From assembly GCF_016595275.2 (NCBI RefSeq), contig NZ_JAENIQ020000007.1:1-64000 (forward strand): DNA of 64,000 bases, given 5' to 3'. The position numbers and the translations under genes are program-made. How positions within the stretch are numbered: the stretch's first letter is position 1; each line of letters opens with the position of its first letter. This document shows, piece after piece, positions 26,120 through 34,106 of this stretch. Origin of the DNA: Corynebacterium pygosceleis. Its GTDB lineage: Bacteria; Actinomycetota; Actinomycetes; Mycobacteriales; Mycobacteriaceae. The notes below the pieces were generated by a model, which made no database searches, had not been told where the DNA came from, and saw nothing but the letters and a program-made list of their open reading frames with translations.

Positions 26120-27034
26120 ATGGCCAAAAAGAAGAAGAATGAAGATCTGCCCGAGGGCATGAGCCGCCGCCAGGCGAAGCTCGCCGCCCGTGCCGCCGAA
26201 CGTGCCGCACTGGACCGGGATCCCCGCCCCTACGACGGTCTCGCCATGGAAGCGGATCTGGTGGCACTGCAGGAGTTCGTTCCCTCCGCGACCGCTGAAC
26301 TCAAGGTCACGGGCCTCGACCACCCCGTCACCCTCTGTACGGTTCTTCCCGGTGCCGTCGCCGCGGTCGTCCGGGAGAACGCCGACGGGGGCCTCGAGCG
26401 TCTCGTCGCCCTCCAGGTTCAGGCGCACAGCCACAACCCCGGACGCGATCTCGCGCACGCCCTCAACTGGGTGCGGGACGCGAAGTCCGGACAGACACTC
26501 GAATCCACGATCGCCGACGGCAGCCAGCCCGACATCAAGGACCTCATCGACCCGACCACGACCCTGGAACCGACCGCCCACGACACCTTCGACTGGTGGC
26601 TGGCCGACGGCGCGGCACTGGACCCGATGATGCAGCAGGGCATCCAGCAGGCCAACGCCGCGATCATGCCGTCGGAGGCGGTCCCCGCCGATGTCGAGGG
26701 AACCGTGTGGTGGATCGACCCGGGCGAGAAGGCCCACGTCCGGTGGGTCCGGCCCGGCAACGAGGACAAGCTCATCGCCGCGCTCGCCCGCATCGGGGCC
26801 GCCGGTGAGCTGACCCTCGGTGAGGGAACGAAGTTCGCCGGGGTCTTCCGTACCCACGGTCTCGCCGTCCCGGTCTTCGACCTCCCCCGCGAGACCGCTC
26901 CCACCGAGTTCGTCACACCACTCGAGGAGCTGGACAAGAAGATCATCCGCGAACTCGACAACGATGCCCCGCTCACCGCGGATGAGCGCAAGCAGCTCGA
27001 CAACATCAAGTCCCGCCAGGTCACCATCCGTTAG
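26120..27034 (+). CDS. DUF5926 family protein
   Basis: A protein of 304 residues, conserved in actinobacteria, of unknown function. It begins with a basic helix MAKKKKNEDLPEGMSRRQAKLAARAAERAAL and continues as a soluble alpha/beta protein (TVLPGAVAAVVRENADGG, HDTFDWWL, WWIDPGEKAHVRWVRPG). It ends in a charged tail. The ATG at 26120 comes 6 bases after a TATCTT -10 hexamer (26108-26113), so it is probably leaderless. A very strong terminator separates it from the convergent LCP gene. Confidence 0.88.
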   Translation: MAKKKKNEDLPEGMSRRQAKLAARAAERAALDRDPRPYDGLAMEADLVALQEFVPSATAELKVTGLDHPVTLCTVLPGAVAAVVRENADGGLERLVALQVQAHSHNPGRDLAHALNWVRDAKSGQTLESTIADGSQPDIKDLIDPTTTLEPTAHDTFDWWLADGAALDPMMQQGIQQANAAIMPSEAVPADVEGTVWWIDPGEKAHVRWVRPGNEDKLIAALARIGAAGELTLGEGTKFAGVFRTHGLAVPVFDLPRETAPTEFVTPLEELDKKIIRELDNDAPLTADERKQLDNIKSRQVTIR

Positions 27035-27047
27035 GACCCGAGCGGAA

Positions 27048-27097
27048 ACAGAGAAGGGCCCGGCCACCGTTTTCCCGGTGACCGGGCCCTTCTCTGT
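27048..27097. terminator. Bidirectional terminator between the DUF5926 and LCP genes
   Basis: A near-perfect 22-bp stem (27048-27069 with 27076-27097, arm starting ACAGAGAAGGGCCCGG) around a 6-base loop lies between two convergent genes. The outer sequence pairs further (GCGGA / TCCGC). Confidence 0.88.
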
Positions 27098-27116
27098 CTC
27101 CGCTATGACTGCCTGT

Positions 27117-28472
27117 TCACCGTAGTGAATCGAACAGTGACTGCGCGGCAGCCTCGTCCCACAGCACGACATTGCCCACCGCGGTGTCCCGGAAACCCCC
27201 GACAGGAACGGTTTCGGTGACGACACCCGAGCGCATCGCCAGGGCCAGACGGGCAAGGTTCCAGATGTGGTCACCGGTGCCCACCGTGAACGTGCCACTC
27301 GCACGGCTGATCAGCGGTCCGAGACGGAAAGGATTGAGCAGTGTCGTCGGATCGGTGGCCTTCTCCATCAACGCGGAGAGGAACTCCCGCTGATGGGAGA
27401 CCCGGTCCAGGTCGCCCATCGCGAAGGCCCTGCTACGGACGTAGCCGAGAGCCTCAGGGCCGGCCAGGTCCTGACAACCGGCCGGAAGATCGATGTTCGC
27501 CAGGGGGTCATTGATGGCCTCGGTGACACACATCTCCACCCCACCGACGGCATCGACGAGACCGGCGAATCCACCGAAGCCGATTTCCGCGTAGTGGTCG
27601 ATCCGCAGTCCCGTGGCCTGTTCCACCGTCTCCGTGAGCAACTGTGGACCGCCGAACGTGAACGCCGAGTTGATCTTGTTCATCCCGTAACCGGGGATGT
27701 TCACGTAAGAGTCGCGCGGAATGGAGACCAACGTCGGTTTCGATCCACGTCCGTAGTGCAGCAGCATGATCGTGTCCGTGCGGCCCACACCGATGTCCCC
27801 GCCGGTGCCGAGGGTGTCGATCTCCTCCTGGGTGAGACCCTGTCGGGAATCGGAACCGACGAGCAGCCAGTTCGTGCCGGCGGTGTTCGCCACCTGCTGC
27901 GCGGGCGTCGCCTCGACACGGTTCAGCTTCGCGTCGGCCCACAACCCGATGACGACGGTCAGCGTGAGGACCATCCCGATGATGAGGAGGAACGGCGTCA
28001 TGCACCCCATCCCGCAGCCACGTCGACGTCGGGGCCGGCGGGGCCGGGGGCCGGGCCCGAAGTCCCGCCGTTCACCGTCGTGCCGCTCCGGACGTACCGG
28101 GCGCCGTTCAGGTCGTGGCGCAGGGGGCTCATGGCGGTACCTCGGGACGGGCCGGGCCTCCGGACGGTACCGGGACGGCCGCTCCGGGGGAGGGGTCGGG
28201 CGTGTGTACGGCGGACGGTCCGGCGTCCGTGGCGTGTACCTCGTCTCCTCGGGGTTCCGACGGGGCGGTGGAACGGGTCGGCCCGGGCGTTCCCCGCGCG
28301 GCTGCGCGCTCCCGGGGACGTGCCGTCCGCCCTCCGGCCGTGACCCGGAGGGGGCGTCGCGCCGCCGCCGACGAACCGGCCTACCGAACCTGTCGAGGAT
28401 GGGCCTGCCCCGACTGTCGCGGGCGATGTCGTCCGGTAGATCACCATGATGGGACGGGCCTCGAGAATCCAT
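27117..28472 (-). CDS. LytR-CpsA-Psr (LCP) family cell-wall ligase
   Basis: A 451-residue membrane protein. A long proline/arginine-rich cytoplasmic N-terminus (about 1-155) is followed by one transmembrane helix (GCMTPFLLIIGMVLTLTVVI) and an extracellular LCP domain with the conserved GSDSRQG, GRTDTIMLLHY, SIPRDSYVNIPGYGMNKIN and YVRSRAF...DLDRVSHQREFL blocks. LCP proteins transfer polyprenyl-linked glycopolymers such as arabinogalactan to peptidoglycan. By position it corresponds to what I recall as LcpB (Cg3210) of C. glutamicum. It might also attach the polymer made by the nearby polysaccharide locus. The ATG at 28472 follows TAGGGT (28485-28480) by 7 bases, so it is leaderless; a GTG at 28481 is the alternative. 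Confidence 0.92.
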   Translation of the reverse strand: MDSRGPSHHGDLPDDIARDSRGRPILDRFGRPVRRRRRDAPSGSRPEGGRHVPGSAQPRGERPGRPVPPPRRNPEETRYTPRTPDRPPYTRPTPPPERPSRYRPEARPVPRYRHEPPAPRPERRPVRPERHDGERRDFGPGPRPRRPRRRRGCGMGCMTPFLLIIGMVLTLTVVIGLWADAKLNRVEATPAQQVANTAGTNWLLVGSDSRQGLTQEEIDTLGTGGDIGVGRTDTIMLLHYGRGSKPTLVSIPRDSYVNIPGYGMNKINSAFTFGGPQLLTETVEQATGLRIDHYAEIGFGGFAGLVDAVGGVEMCVTEAINDPLANIDLPAGCQDLAGPEALGYVRSRAFAMGDLDRVSHQREFLSALMEKATDPTTLLNPFRLGPLISRASGTFTVGTGDHIWNLARLALAMRSGVVTETVPVGGFRDTAVGNVVLWDEAAAQSLFDSLR

Positions 28473-28492
28473 GGAAACCACCCTAGCGGAGA

Positions 28493-29242
28493 CTAGGAAC
28501 CGAACAGTCCAGCCAGGCCCAGTGGTTCAACAAGTGTGCTGTAGCCGACGAACGCCACCGCATCGATCGCAAAATGCGCCACGATCAGCGGCCACACACG
28601 ACGGGTACGGGTGAAGAACCAGGCGAACACGATCCCCATCACGATGTTCCCCAGACCCGCGGAGAACCCCTGGTAAAGGTGGTAGCTCCCCCGCAGGAGC
28701 GCGGACGCCCCGATGACCGCGGGAGTCGACCAGCCCAACTGCCGGAGCCTCGTCACCAACCAGAACACCACCACGGTCTCCTCGGCGAACGCATTCGCGA
28801 AGGACCACACCAGCAGCACCGGAGCCTGCCACCACACCGCATCCAACGTCGTCGGCACGACCTGCCGACTGAACCCCACATGCACGGCCCCCAGATAGAA
28901 CACCAGACCCGGTACACCGATCAGGGCGGCCAGTCCCGCACCCCGGAACCAGTCCCCGGCACGCAGGGCCGACATCCGGATCCCGTCCCCGGCCAGCAGG
29001 AACAGCACCAGCAGACCCCACCCGGTCAACACCGACGCCGAACACAACTGCAACGCCAGATCCAGCCACTGCACATCCGCCTTCGGCGCATTCAACGTCA
29101 CCGTCTGCGCGTTCAAGGGCTCCGGTGCCAACGCCGCATCAATCAACCGGAGCGCCGAACGCACACCCGACATCCCGAAGGTCACCAACAGGACGACACC
29201 GATCTCGAGACGCACACGGGTTCCCGCCCCACGGGTTGTCAC
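28493..29242 (-). CDS. CPBP family intramembrane glutamic endopeptidase
   Basis: A 249-residue polytopic membrane protein of the CAAX-protease/bacteriocin-processing (CPBP) family. The three conserved motifs are visible: the Glu pair in FANAFAEETVVVFWLVTRL, the His of GSYHLYQGFSAGLGN, and HFAIDAVAFVG near the end. These enzymes cleave membrane-associated substrates or give bacteriocin self-immunity; the substrate here is unknown. The GTG start at 29242 overlaps the amidase stop in a GTGA junction, so both are translated from one mRNA. Confidence 0.9.
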   Translation of the reverse strand: MTTRGAGTRVRLEIGVVLLVTFGMSGVRSALRLIDAALAPEPLNAQTVTLNAPKADVQWLDLALQLCSASVLTGWGLLVLFLLAGDGIRMSALRAGDWFRGAGLAALIGVPGLVFYLGAVHVGFSRQVVPTTLDAVWWQAPVLLVWSFANAFAEETVVVFWLVTRLRQLGWSTPAVIGASALLRGSYHLYQGFSAGLGNIVMGIVFAWFFTRTRRVWPLIVAHFAIDAVAFVGYSTLVEPLGLAGLFGS

Positions 29243-30477
29243 GGATGCACCTCCGACGCCACACCGAGCAACTCACCGAACGAAGCACGCACCGCCCCCA
29301 GCTGCACACCCACCGGAGGCCGGCCGGGCACCTCGACCGGAACACTCACCGCCGCCCCACCCGTCATGTTGAACAACGTCGCCCACGGGGTCCACCGGGT
29401 CTGCTCCACGAAATCCTCCGGCGGTTCCATCCGGGAGAAATGGCCGATCTCCGGTGGATCGAACGCCAACGTCGGGGTCAGCAGCACGTCAATGTCCCAT
29501 GCGGTCAGAACCGTTTGTCGGACGGCACCGAAATCCGCGACAGCTTCAGCGCGCCGATCCTCCGACAGAGCTGAACCCCGTTCCCGCAGCCACTCGATGA
29601 TGTCGCTCGCCGGGCCGGGGATGTGGATCGAACGGGACGCCAGAACATCAGCGAACGCCGCGAACGGGCGCCCCCCGTACGGACGGGACACCTGACGGAC
29701 CCTGTGCCCCAGATCCGAGAGTCGATCAGCCACCGTGCACACCGTGGACACCATCACCGGATCGACGGATCCATCACCGTGCAGCGGTTCAACGAGTACA
29801 CCGATCCGCAGCGACCGCTTCACCGGAGAAACACCGAACACGAACGCGGCATCCTCCACCGACCGGGTGATGAAACCCTGTGCCGTCGGGGAACCACCCG
29901 AACTGTCATGCGGTGGTTTGACCCCCACGGTGCCCGTCGCCGCAGCGGGAACCCGGATGGAACCGCCGCCGTCTGAAGCGTGGGCGACATCCACCAGGCC
30001 GAGCGCCACCGCAGCAGCGGCACCGCCCGATGATCCACCCGGTGTCCGCCCCGGCCACAACGGATTCGCCACGGCAGGCATCCCCACCGGTTCACAGTAG
30101 GCCGTCATACCCATCTCGGATGTCTGGGTCTTACCCGGAATGACGACTCCCTCCCGCAGCAGCCGCAACGCCCACGGATCCGTCACGGCAGGCACTTCCG
30201 TCCGTGTGACGGAACCATAGGAACACGGGAACCCGGCCACAGGCATCAGATCCTTGATCGCGAGAACCAGTCCGTGAAGCCTTCCCCGCCGGTCAACCGG
30301 AACAGAATCGAGGAAACGGGCCCGTGCCAACGCGAGATCGGAATCAAACGTGACAAAACCATGTACAGCAGAAACCAAGGGCGCCATCGTTTCCAGGTTC
30401 CCCTCCACAGCACGAACCAGATCAGAGGATGTCGCGTGGAGTTTTTCCGTGAGCAGAACCAGAGAACTGTCGATCAT
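29239..30477 (-). CDS. Amidase signature family enzyme
   Basis: A 412-residue serine hydrolase with the Ser-cisSer-Lys triad: Lys in VLAIKDLMP, the cis-Ser in TPGGSSGGAAAAVALG and the nucleophilic Ser in SDGGGSIRVPAAATG. It hydrolyses an amide; the natural substrate cannot be read from the sequence. It is too short and poorly matching for GatA. The ATG at 30477 is 7 bases after TACCCT (30490-30485, minus strand), so it is probably leaderless. It is the first gene of a two-gene operon with the CPBP protease and is divergent from pheA. Confidence 0.9.
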   Translation of the reverse strand: MIDSSLVLLTEKLHATSSDLVRAVEGNLETMAPLVSAVHGFVTFDSDLALARARFLDSVPVDRRGRLHGLVLAIKDLMPVAGFPCSYGSVTRTEVPAVTDPWALRLLREGVVIPGKTQTSEMGMTAYCEPVGMPAVANPLWPGRTPGGSSGGAAAAVALGLVDVAHASDGGGSIRVPAAATGTVGVKPPHDSSGGSPTAQGFITRSVEDAAFVFGVSPVKRSLRIGVLVEPLHGDGSVDPVMVSTVCTVADRLSDLGHRVRQVSRPYGGRPFAAFADVLASRSIHIPGPASDIIEWLRERGSALSEDRRAEAVADFGAVRQTVLTAWDIDVLLTPTLAFDPPEIGHFSRMEPPEDFVEQTRWTPWATLFNMTGGAAVSVPVEVPGRPPVGVQLGAVRASFGELLGVASEVHP

Positions 30478-30536
30478 GACGAGCAGGGTACCCCGACCGG
30501 GTCGGTTGAACCTCAGTGGCGGCTAGACTCCGATAC

Positions 30537-31379
30537 ATGAGAACAGTCGTCGCCTATCTCGGGCCCGAAGGAACCTTCACTGAATCCGCGCTGCTGGCTT
30601 TTCAGCGGCAGGGATGCTTCGGTACAAGTGAAGTGGCGAAACTCCCGGTGGAAAGCCCTCATGAGGCATTGGGGAAGGTGCGCAACGGTATTGCGCAGTA
30701 CGCCTGTGTGGCCATCGAGAACTCGGTGGACGGTCCGGTGACGCACACCTTCGACGCACTTGCGGACGGTGGGGGCGTAAGAATCTTCGCGGAAACCGAG
30801 ATTGACGTCTATTTTTCCGTGATGGTGCGTCCGGGGACCACGGCCGGAGACGTCCGCACCTTCACCACCCATCCGGTGGCGCGTCAGCAGGTCCGTAATT
30901 GGACCGAGCATGCTTTCCCCGCTGCCGAGTTCATCCCCTCGTCGTCGAATGCCGCTGCGGCCCGTTCGGTAGCCGAGGGACGTGCTGATGCGGCAATTGC
31001 GCCTCAACGGGCAGCGGACATATTCGAACTGGATTCGATCGCCCGAGAAGTGATCGATGTACCCGGGGCCCGGACCAGATTCGTGGTCGTGGGCGGGCTC
31101 CACAGTCCACCTCCTCCGACCGGGACGGATCGCTCGGCCGTTGTCTTTACCCTCCCCAACATCCCCGGGGCCCTCGTATCGGCGCTCAGGGTGTTCTCCT
31201 CGCGGGGAATAGACCTCTCCCGTATCGAGTCTCGTCCAACCCGCACCGTTCTGGGTACCTACCGGTTCCACGTTGAAGTATCCGGGCACATTGAGAGCCC
31301 AATGGTAGCTACGGCGTTTCAGGAACTCGGCTCCATATCGGATGAGCTAACCTATTTAGGGTCATGGCCGGCCATGTAA
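30537..31379 (+). CDS. pheA: Prephenate dehydratase
   Basis: A 280-residue enzyme converting prephenate to phenylpyruvate in phenylalanine synthesis. The N-terminus VVAYLGPEGTFTESAL, the catalytic TRF motif in ARTRFVVVGG and a C-terminal ACT domain with GALVSALRVFSSRGIDLSRIESRP mark it as an allosteric, phenylalanine-inhibited monofunctional dehydratase. The ATG at 30537 lies 7 bases after TAGACT (30524-30529) and is probably leaderless. In C. glutamicum a phosphoglycerate-mutase-like gene follows as I recall; here the polysaccharide locus begins instead. Confidence 0.96.
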   Translation: MRTVVAYLGPEGTFTESALLAFQRQGCFGTSEVAKLPVESPHEALGKVRNGIAQYACVAIENSVDGPVTHTFDALADGGGVRIFAETEIDVYFSVMVRPGTTAGDVRTFTTHPVARQQVRNWTEHAFPAAEFIPSSSNAAAARSVAEGRADAAIAPQRAADIFELDSIAREVIDVPGARTRFVVVGGLHSPPPPTGTDRSAVVFTLPNIPGALVSALRVFSSRGIDLSRIESRPTRTVLGTYRFHVEVSGHIESPMVATAFQELGSISDELTYLGSWPAM

Positions 31380-31443
31380 AGGCATATGGATGGTCTGGCG
31401 TGTATGCAACTGAAAATCGGCCGACTGGGACAAACTGTCGGCC

Positions 31444-31471
31444 TTGACAGGAAAAAGGCACTGCACATAAA
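31444..31471 (+). promoter_or_regulatory. Strong promoter of the polysaccharide operon
   Basis: TTGACA (31444-31449), a perfect -35 element, is followed by a 16-base spacer and CATAAA (31466-31471); a 17-base reading gives ATAAAT. The surrounding DNA is AT-rich. Transcription would start about 100 bases upstream of the first dehydrogenase gene, whose start has AAGGAG. Confidence 0.6.
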
Positions 31472-31579
31472 TTAAAAAATCACCCTAAAAATTGTTAAGC
31501 TGGAAACAATCGCCTGTCGTGGCGCATCTCAACCCCGATCCACATATTCTGCAAAGTCAAAAACTAAGGAGTCAACAAC

Positions 31580-32842
31580 ATGCTCGGTACAGTGACGATC
31601 ATTGGTCAGGGCTACGTCGGTCTTCCGCTTGCCCAGGAAGCAACTCGTTCCGGATACAAGGTCTGGGGCTTCGATGTCAATGAATCGACTGTTTCCAATC
31701 TTAATAACGGGCTCTCGCACATCGATGATCTCGAAAACGAAGATGTTCAAAACATGATTGACGGCGGGTACCGAGCGACGTCGGATCCGGAATGCATCAA
31801 ACAATCGGAAATAATTGTAATCTGTGTGCCTACACCGCTTGGTGAAGGGGGTACGCCAGAGCTTTCCTTTATTGAGAAGGCGACCAGTACGGCCGGAAAA
31901 TATCTTGCAAAAGGAACCACGGTAGTCCTTGAATCGACAACCTATCCCGGGACAACAGAAGAAATTTGCCTGCCGTTGCTGGAGAAAGAATCAGGGCTTC
32001 AGGCCGGGAAAGACTTCTCCCTTGCTTTTAGTCCTGAACGTGTTGATCCAGGATCGAACAAATTCGGAATAAGCAATACTCCTAAATTGGTAGGGGGTAT
32101 TGATGAGAAATCCACGGAAGAAGCGAAGAAATTCTATGCTTCATTTGTGGATGAAGTGGTGTCGATGTCGGGGACCAAGGAGGCGGAGACGGCAAAGCTT
32201 CTCGAGAATACCTTCCGACACGTCAACATCGCTTTGGTAAATGAAATGGCGAAATTATGCCATGAGCTTGAAATTGATATATGGGAGGTAATTCGAGGAG
32301 CTGCCACCAAGCCGTTTGGATTCATGCGCTTCAATCCAGGTGCTGGCGTCGGGGGCCACTGTATACCGATCGATCCCAACTATCTTTCCTATGAAGTTCG
32401 CAAAGAGCTTGGTTACCCATTCCGTTTCGTGGAGCTTGCCCAAGAAGTAAACAACTCAATGCCAAACTATGTTGTTGACAGAATTGGTGAAATACTCAAT
32501 GAAAAAAGAAAGCCTCTGAACGGTTCGACAGTTCTTCTCTTGGGGGTTACCTACAAGCCTAATATCGCTGATCAGCGGCAGTCTCCCGCTCAGCCGATCG
32601 CCGAACAACTCCTGAAGAAACAAGCTGAGGTGCAGTACCATGACCCATTTGTTGAAAAATGGGAACTTGCTAACGGTGACGTAATCGAGCGTGTTTCTCA
32701 ACTTCATGAAGCACTGGAAAACGCTGACATTGTTGTTCTTCTCCAGGCGCACTCAGAATACGACGTGCAACGGATCAAGGATACTTCAATAGTATTCTTT
32801 GATACTTGCGGTGCCGTGGAATCGTCAGAATACCGACTGTAA
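31580..32842 (+). CDS. Nucleotide-sugar dehydrogenase (UDP-GlcNAc/UDP-GalNAc 6-dehydrogenase type, WbpA-like)
   Basis: A 420-residue NAD-dependent four-electron dehydrogenase that oxidises C6 of a UDP-HexNAc to the uronic acid. The Rossmann motif is IIGQGYVGLPLA, the middle helix is ETAKLLENTFRHVNIALVNEMA, and the catalytic Cys lies in GVGGHCIPIDPNYLSYEV. The GGHCIPIDPxYLSY form is usual for WbpA/TviB-like enzymes on UDP-GlcNAc or UDP-GalNAc rather than UDP-glucose. AAGGAG precedes the ATG. It is the first gene of the polysaccharide operon and is distinct from the WecC-type enzyme encoded further on. Confidence 0.9.
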   Translation: MLGTVTIIGQGYVGLPLAQEATRSGYKVWGFDVNESTVSNLNNGLSHIDDLENEDVQNMIDGGYRATSDPECIKQSEIIVICVPTPLGEGGTPELSFIEKATSTAGKYLAKGTTVVLESTTYPGTTEEICLPLLEKESGLQAGKDFSLAFSPERVDPGSNKFGISNTPKLVGGIDEKSTEEAKKFYASFVDEVVSMSGTKEAETAKLLENTFRHVNIALVNEMAKLCHELEIDIWEVIRGAATKPFGFMRFNPGAGVGGHCIPIDPNYLSYEVRKELGYPFRFVELAQEVNNSMPNYVVDRIGEILNEKRKPLNGSTVLLLGVTYKPNIADQRQSPAQPIAEQLLKKQAEVQYHDPFVEKWELANGDVIERVSQLHEALENADIVVLLQAHSEYDVQRIKDTSIVFFDTCGAVESSEYRL

Positions 32843-32879
32843 TACTGAGTGGGCTGAAAGGGATCAGAAAGCGGCAGAT

Positions 32880-34091
32880 ATGAAATTAATATGGAGGGCG
32901 CCATTTCTTCGGTACGCGCTTCCGAATATTTTCTTGTCGAGGTTCGGCTTTCGCCGATATTTCTCCCGAATACCGCTGTTCAAACGGGGCCGTAGGTCTC
33001 CGTGTTCAGTTGACACCGACGTCGACGTTCTGTTTGTCACGAGCAACGGTGCAGGCCTGGGTCATTTGACACGAGTAAGTGCAATTCAGAAAGAGCTTGG
33101 TGCGAGGTCGAAAATTTACACCTTGTCTTCTGGATTCAAAAAGCTGGATCTTCCCCCTGATGATCTAATTTATTTCCCCTCATACGGAACCCTCGGTATG
33201 GGGAAAGAAGAATGGAATGCTGCTCTCACTGACCACTTTGGCGCAATTCTGAAGGTCTATAAACCCAAAGTCGTGGTTTTTGACGGTACGTTCATTTACC
33301 ACGGTGTTTATTCTCAGTGCTTCCAGAATCGGACTACCCTTGTCTGGATGCGTCGTGGATGCTGGAAGGAAGAGGTTGCGACGAATTCCGACCAGTACCG
33401 GAATCCTCATCGTTACTGTGATGAAGTTGTTGTCCCCGGAGATTATGGAGAGAAACGTGTAGAACTCGATAGTTGCAGAGTGCCTGCCGCTTTTTTCGAT
33501 CCGGTGATAGTTTCATCGCCCAGCGCTCAATATGACCGGCAGACTGCCAAAAATGAACTGGGGCTCGATGCGGACAAAAAGTATGTCTTGATTCAACTTG
33601 GTGCCGGAAATATAAATGATATACAGTCCGACATATCAGTGATACTAGATCAGCTTTCCGGGACTGGATTTTATCCGGTAATGCTAAACAATCCTGTGAG
33701 TAACTCTGAGGCTACAGGAGTTGGAGACATTGTTATTATCAATAAATATCCAATTTCTCCTTTTTACAAGGCTTTTGATGCGGTGGTAATGGCTGCAGGA
33801 TACAACTCGGTTCAGGAAGCGGTTAGTCACCGATTAAATGCTCTACTTATTCCTAACCTCGACACCGCAACCGACGACCAACTTCGACGGGCGATCAACT
33901 CCTCGAAGTTTGAAGGTATAGACTACGTGGATTCGAAGGATAACTTGCGTGAAAAGTTATGTAGTTTATTACGACAGGCAGAACTGGATCCGCAGCAATC
34001 TGACACTGTAGTGAATCCGATTCCGGAACCCCGCGGTGCGTACCAGATTGCAAGATACATCGAGAATGTTATTCTTGGAATGTCAAATTAA
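32880..34091 (+). CDS. GT28/MurG-like glycosyltransferase
   Basis: A glycosyltransferase of about 403 residues with a GT-B fold. The N-terminal domain starts with DVLFVTSNGAGLGHLTRVSAI, the C-terminal donor-binding domain with KKYVLIQLGAGNIND and VVMAAGYNSVQEAVSHRLNALLIPN...DDQLRRA, as in MurG and other GT28 enzymes. It transfers a UDP-activated sugar, likely to the lipid-linked polymer intermediate. The ATG at 32880 is used; in-frame codons upstream to 32799 overlap the preceding gene and look unlikely. Codon use is AT-rich like its neighbours. Confidence 0.85.
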   Translation: MKLIWRAPFLRYALPNIFLSRFGFRRYFSRIPLFKRGRRSPCSVDTDVDVLFVTSNGAGLGHLTRVSAIQKELGARSKIYTLSSGFKKLDLPPDDLIYFPSYGTLGMGKEEWNAALTDHFGAILKVYKPKVVVFDGTFIYHGVYSQCFQNRTTLVWMRRGCWKEEVATNSDQYRNPHRYCDEVVVPGDYGEKRVELDSCRVPAAFFDPVIVSSPSAQYDRQTAKNELGLDADKKYVLIQLGAGNINDIQSDISVILDQLSGTGFYPVMLNNPVSNSEATGVGDIVIINKYPISPFYKAFDAVVMAAGYNSVQEAVSHRLNALLIPNLDTATDDQLRRAINSSKFEGIDYVDSKDNLREKLCSLLRQAELDPQQSDTVVNPIPEPRGAYQIARYIENVILGMSN

Positions 34092-34106
34092 AAGAGAGCG
34101 GTCGAC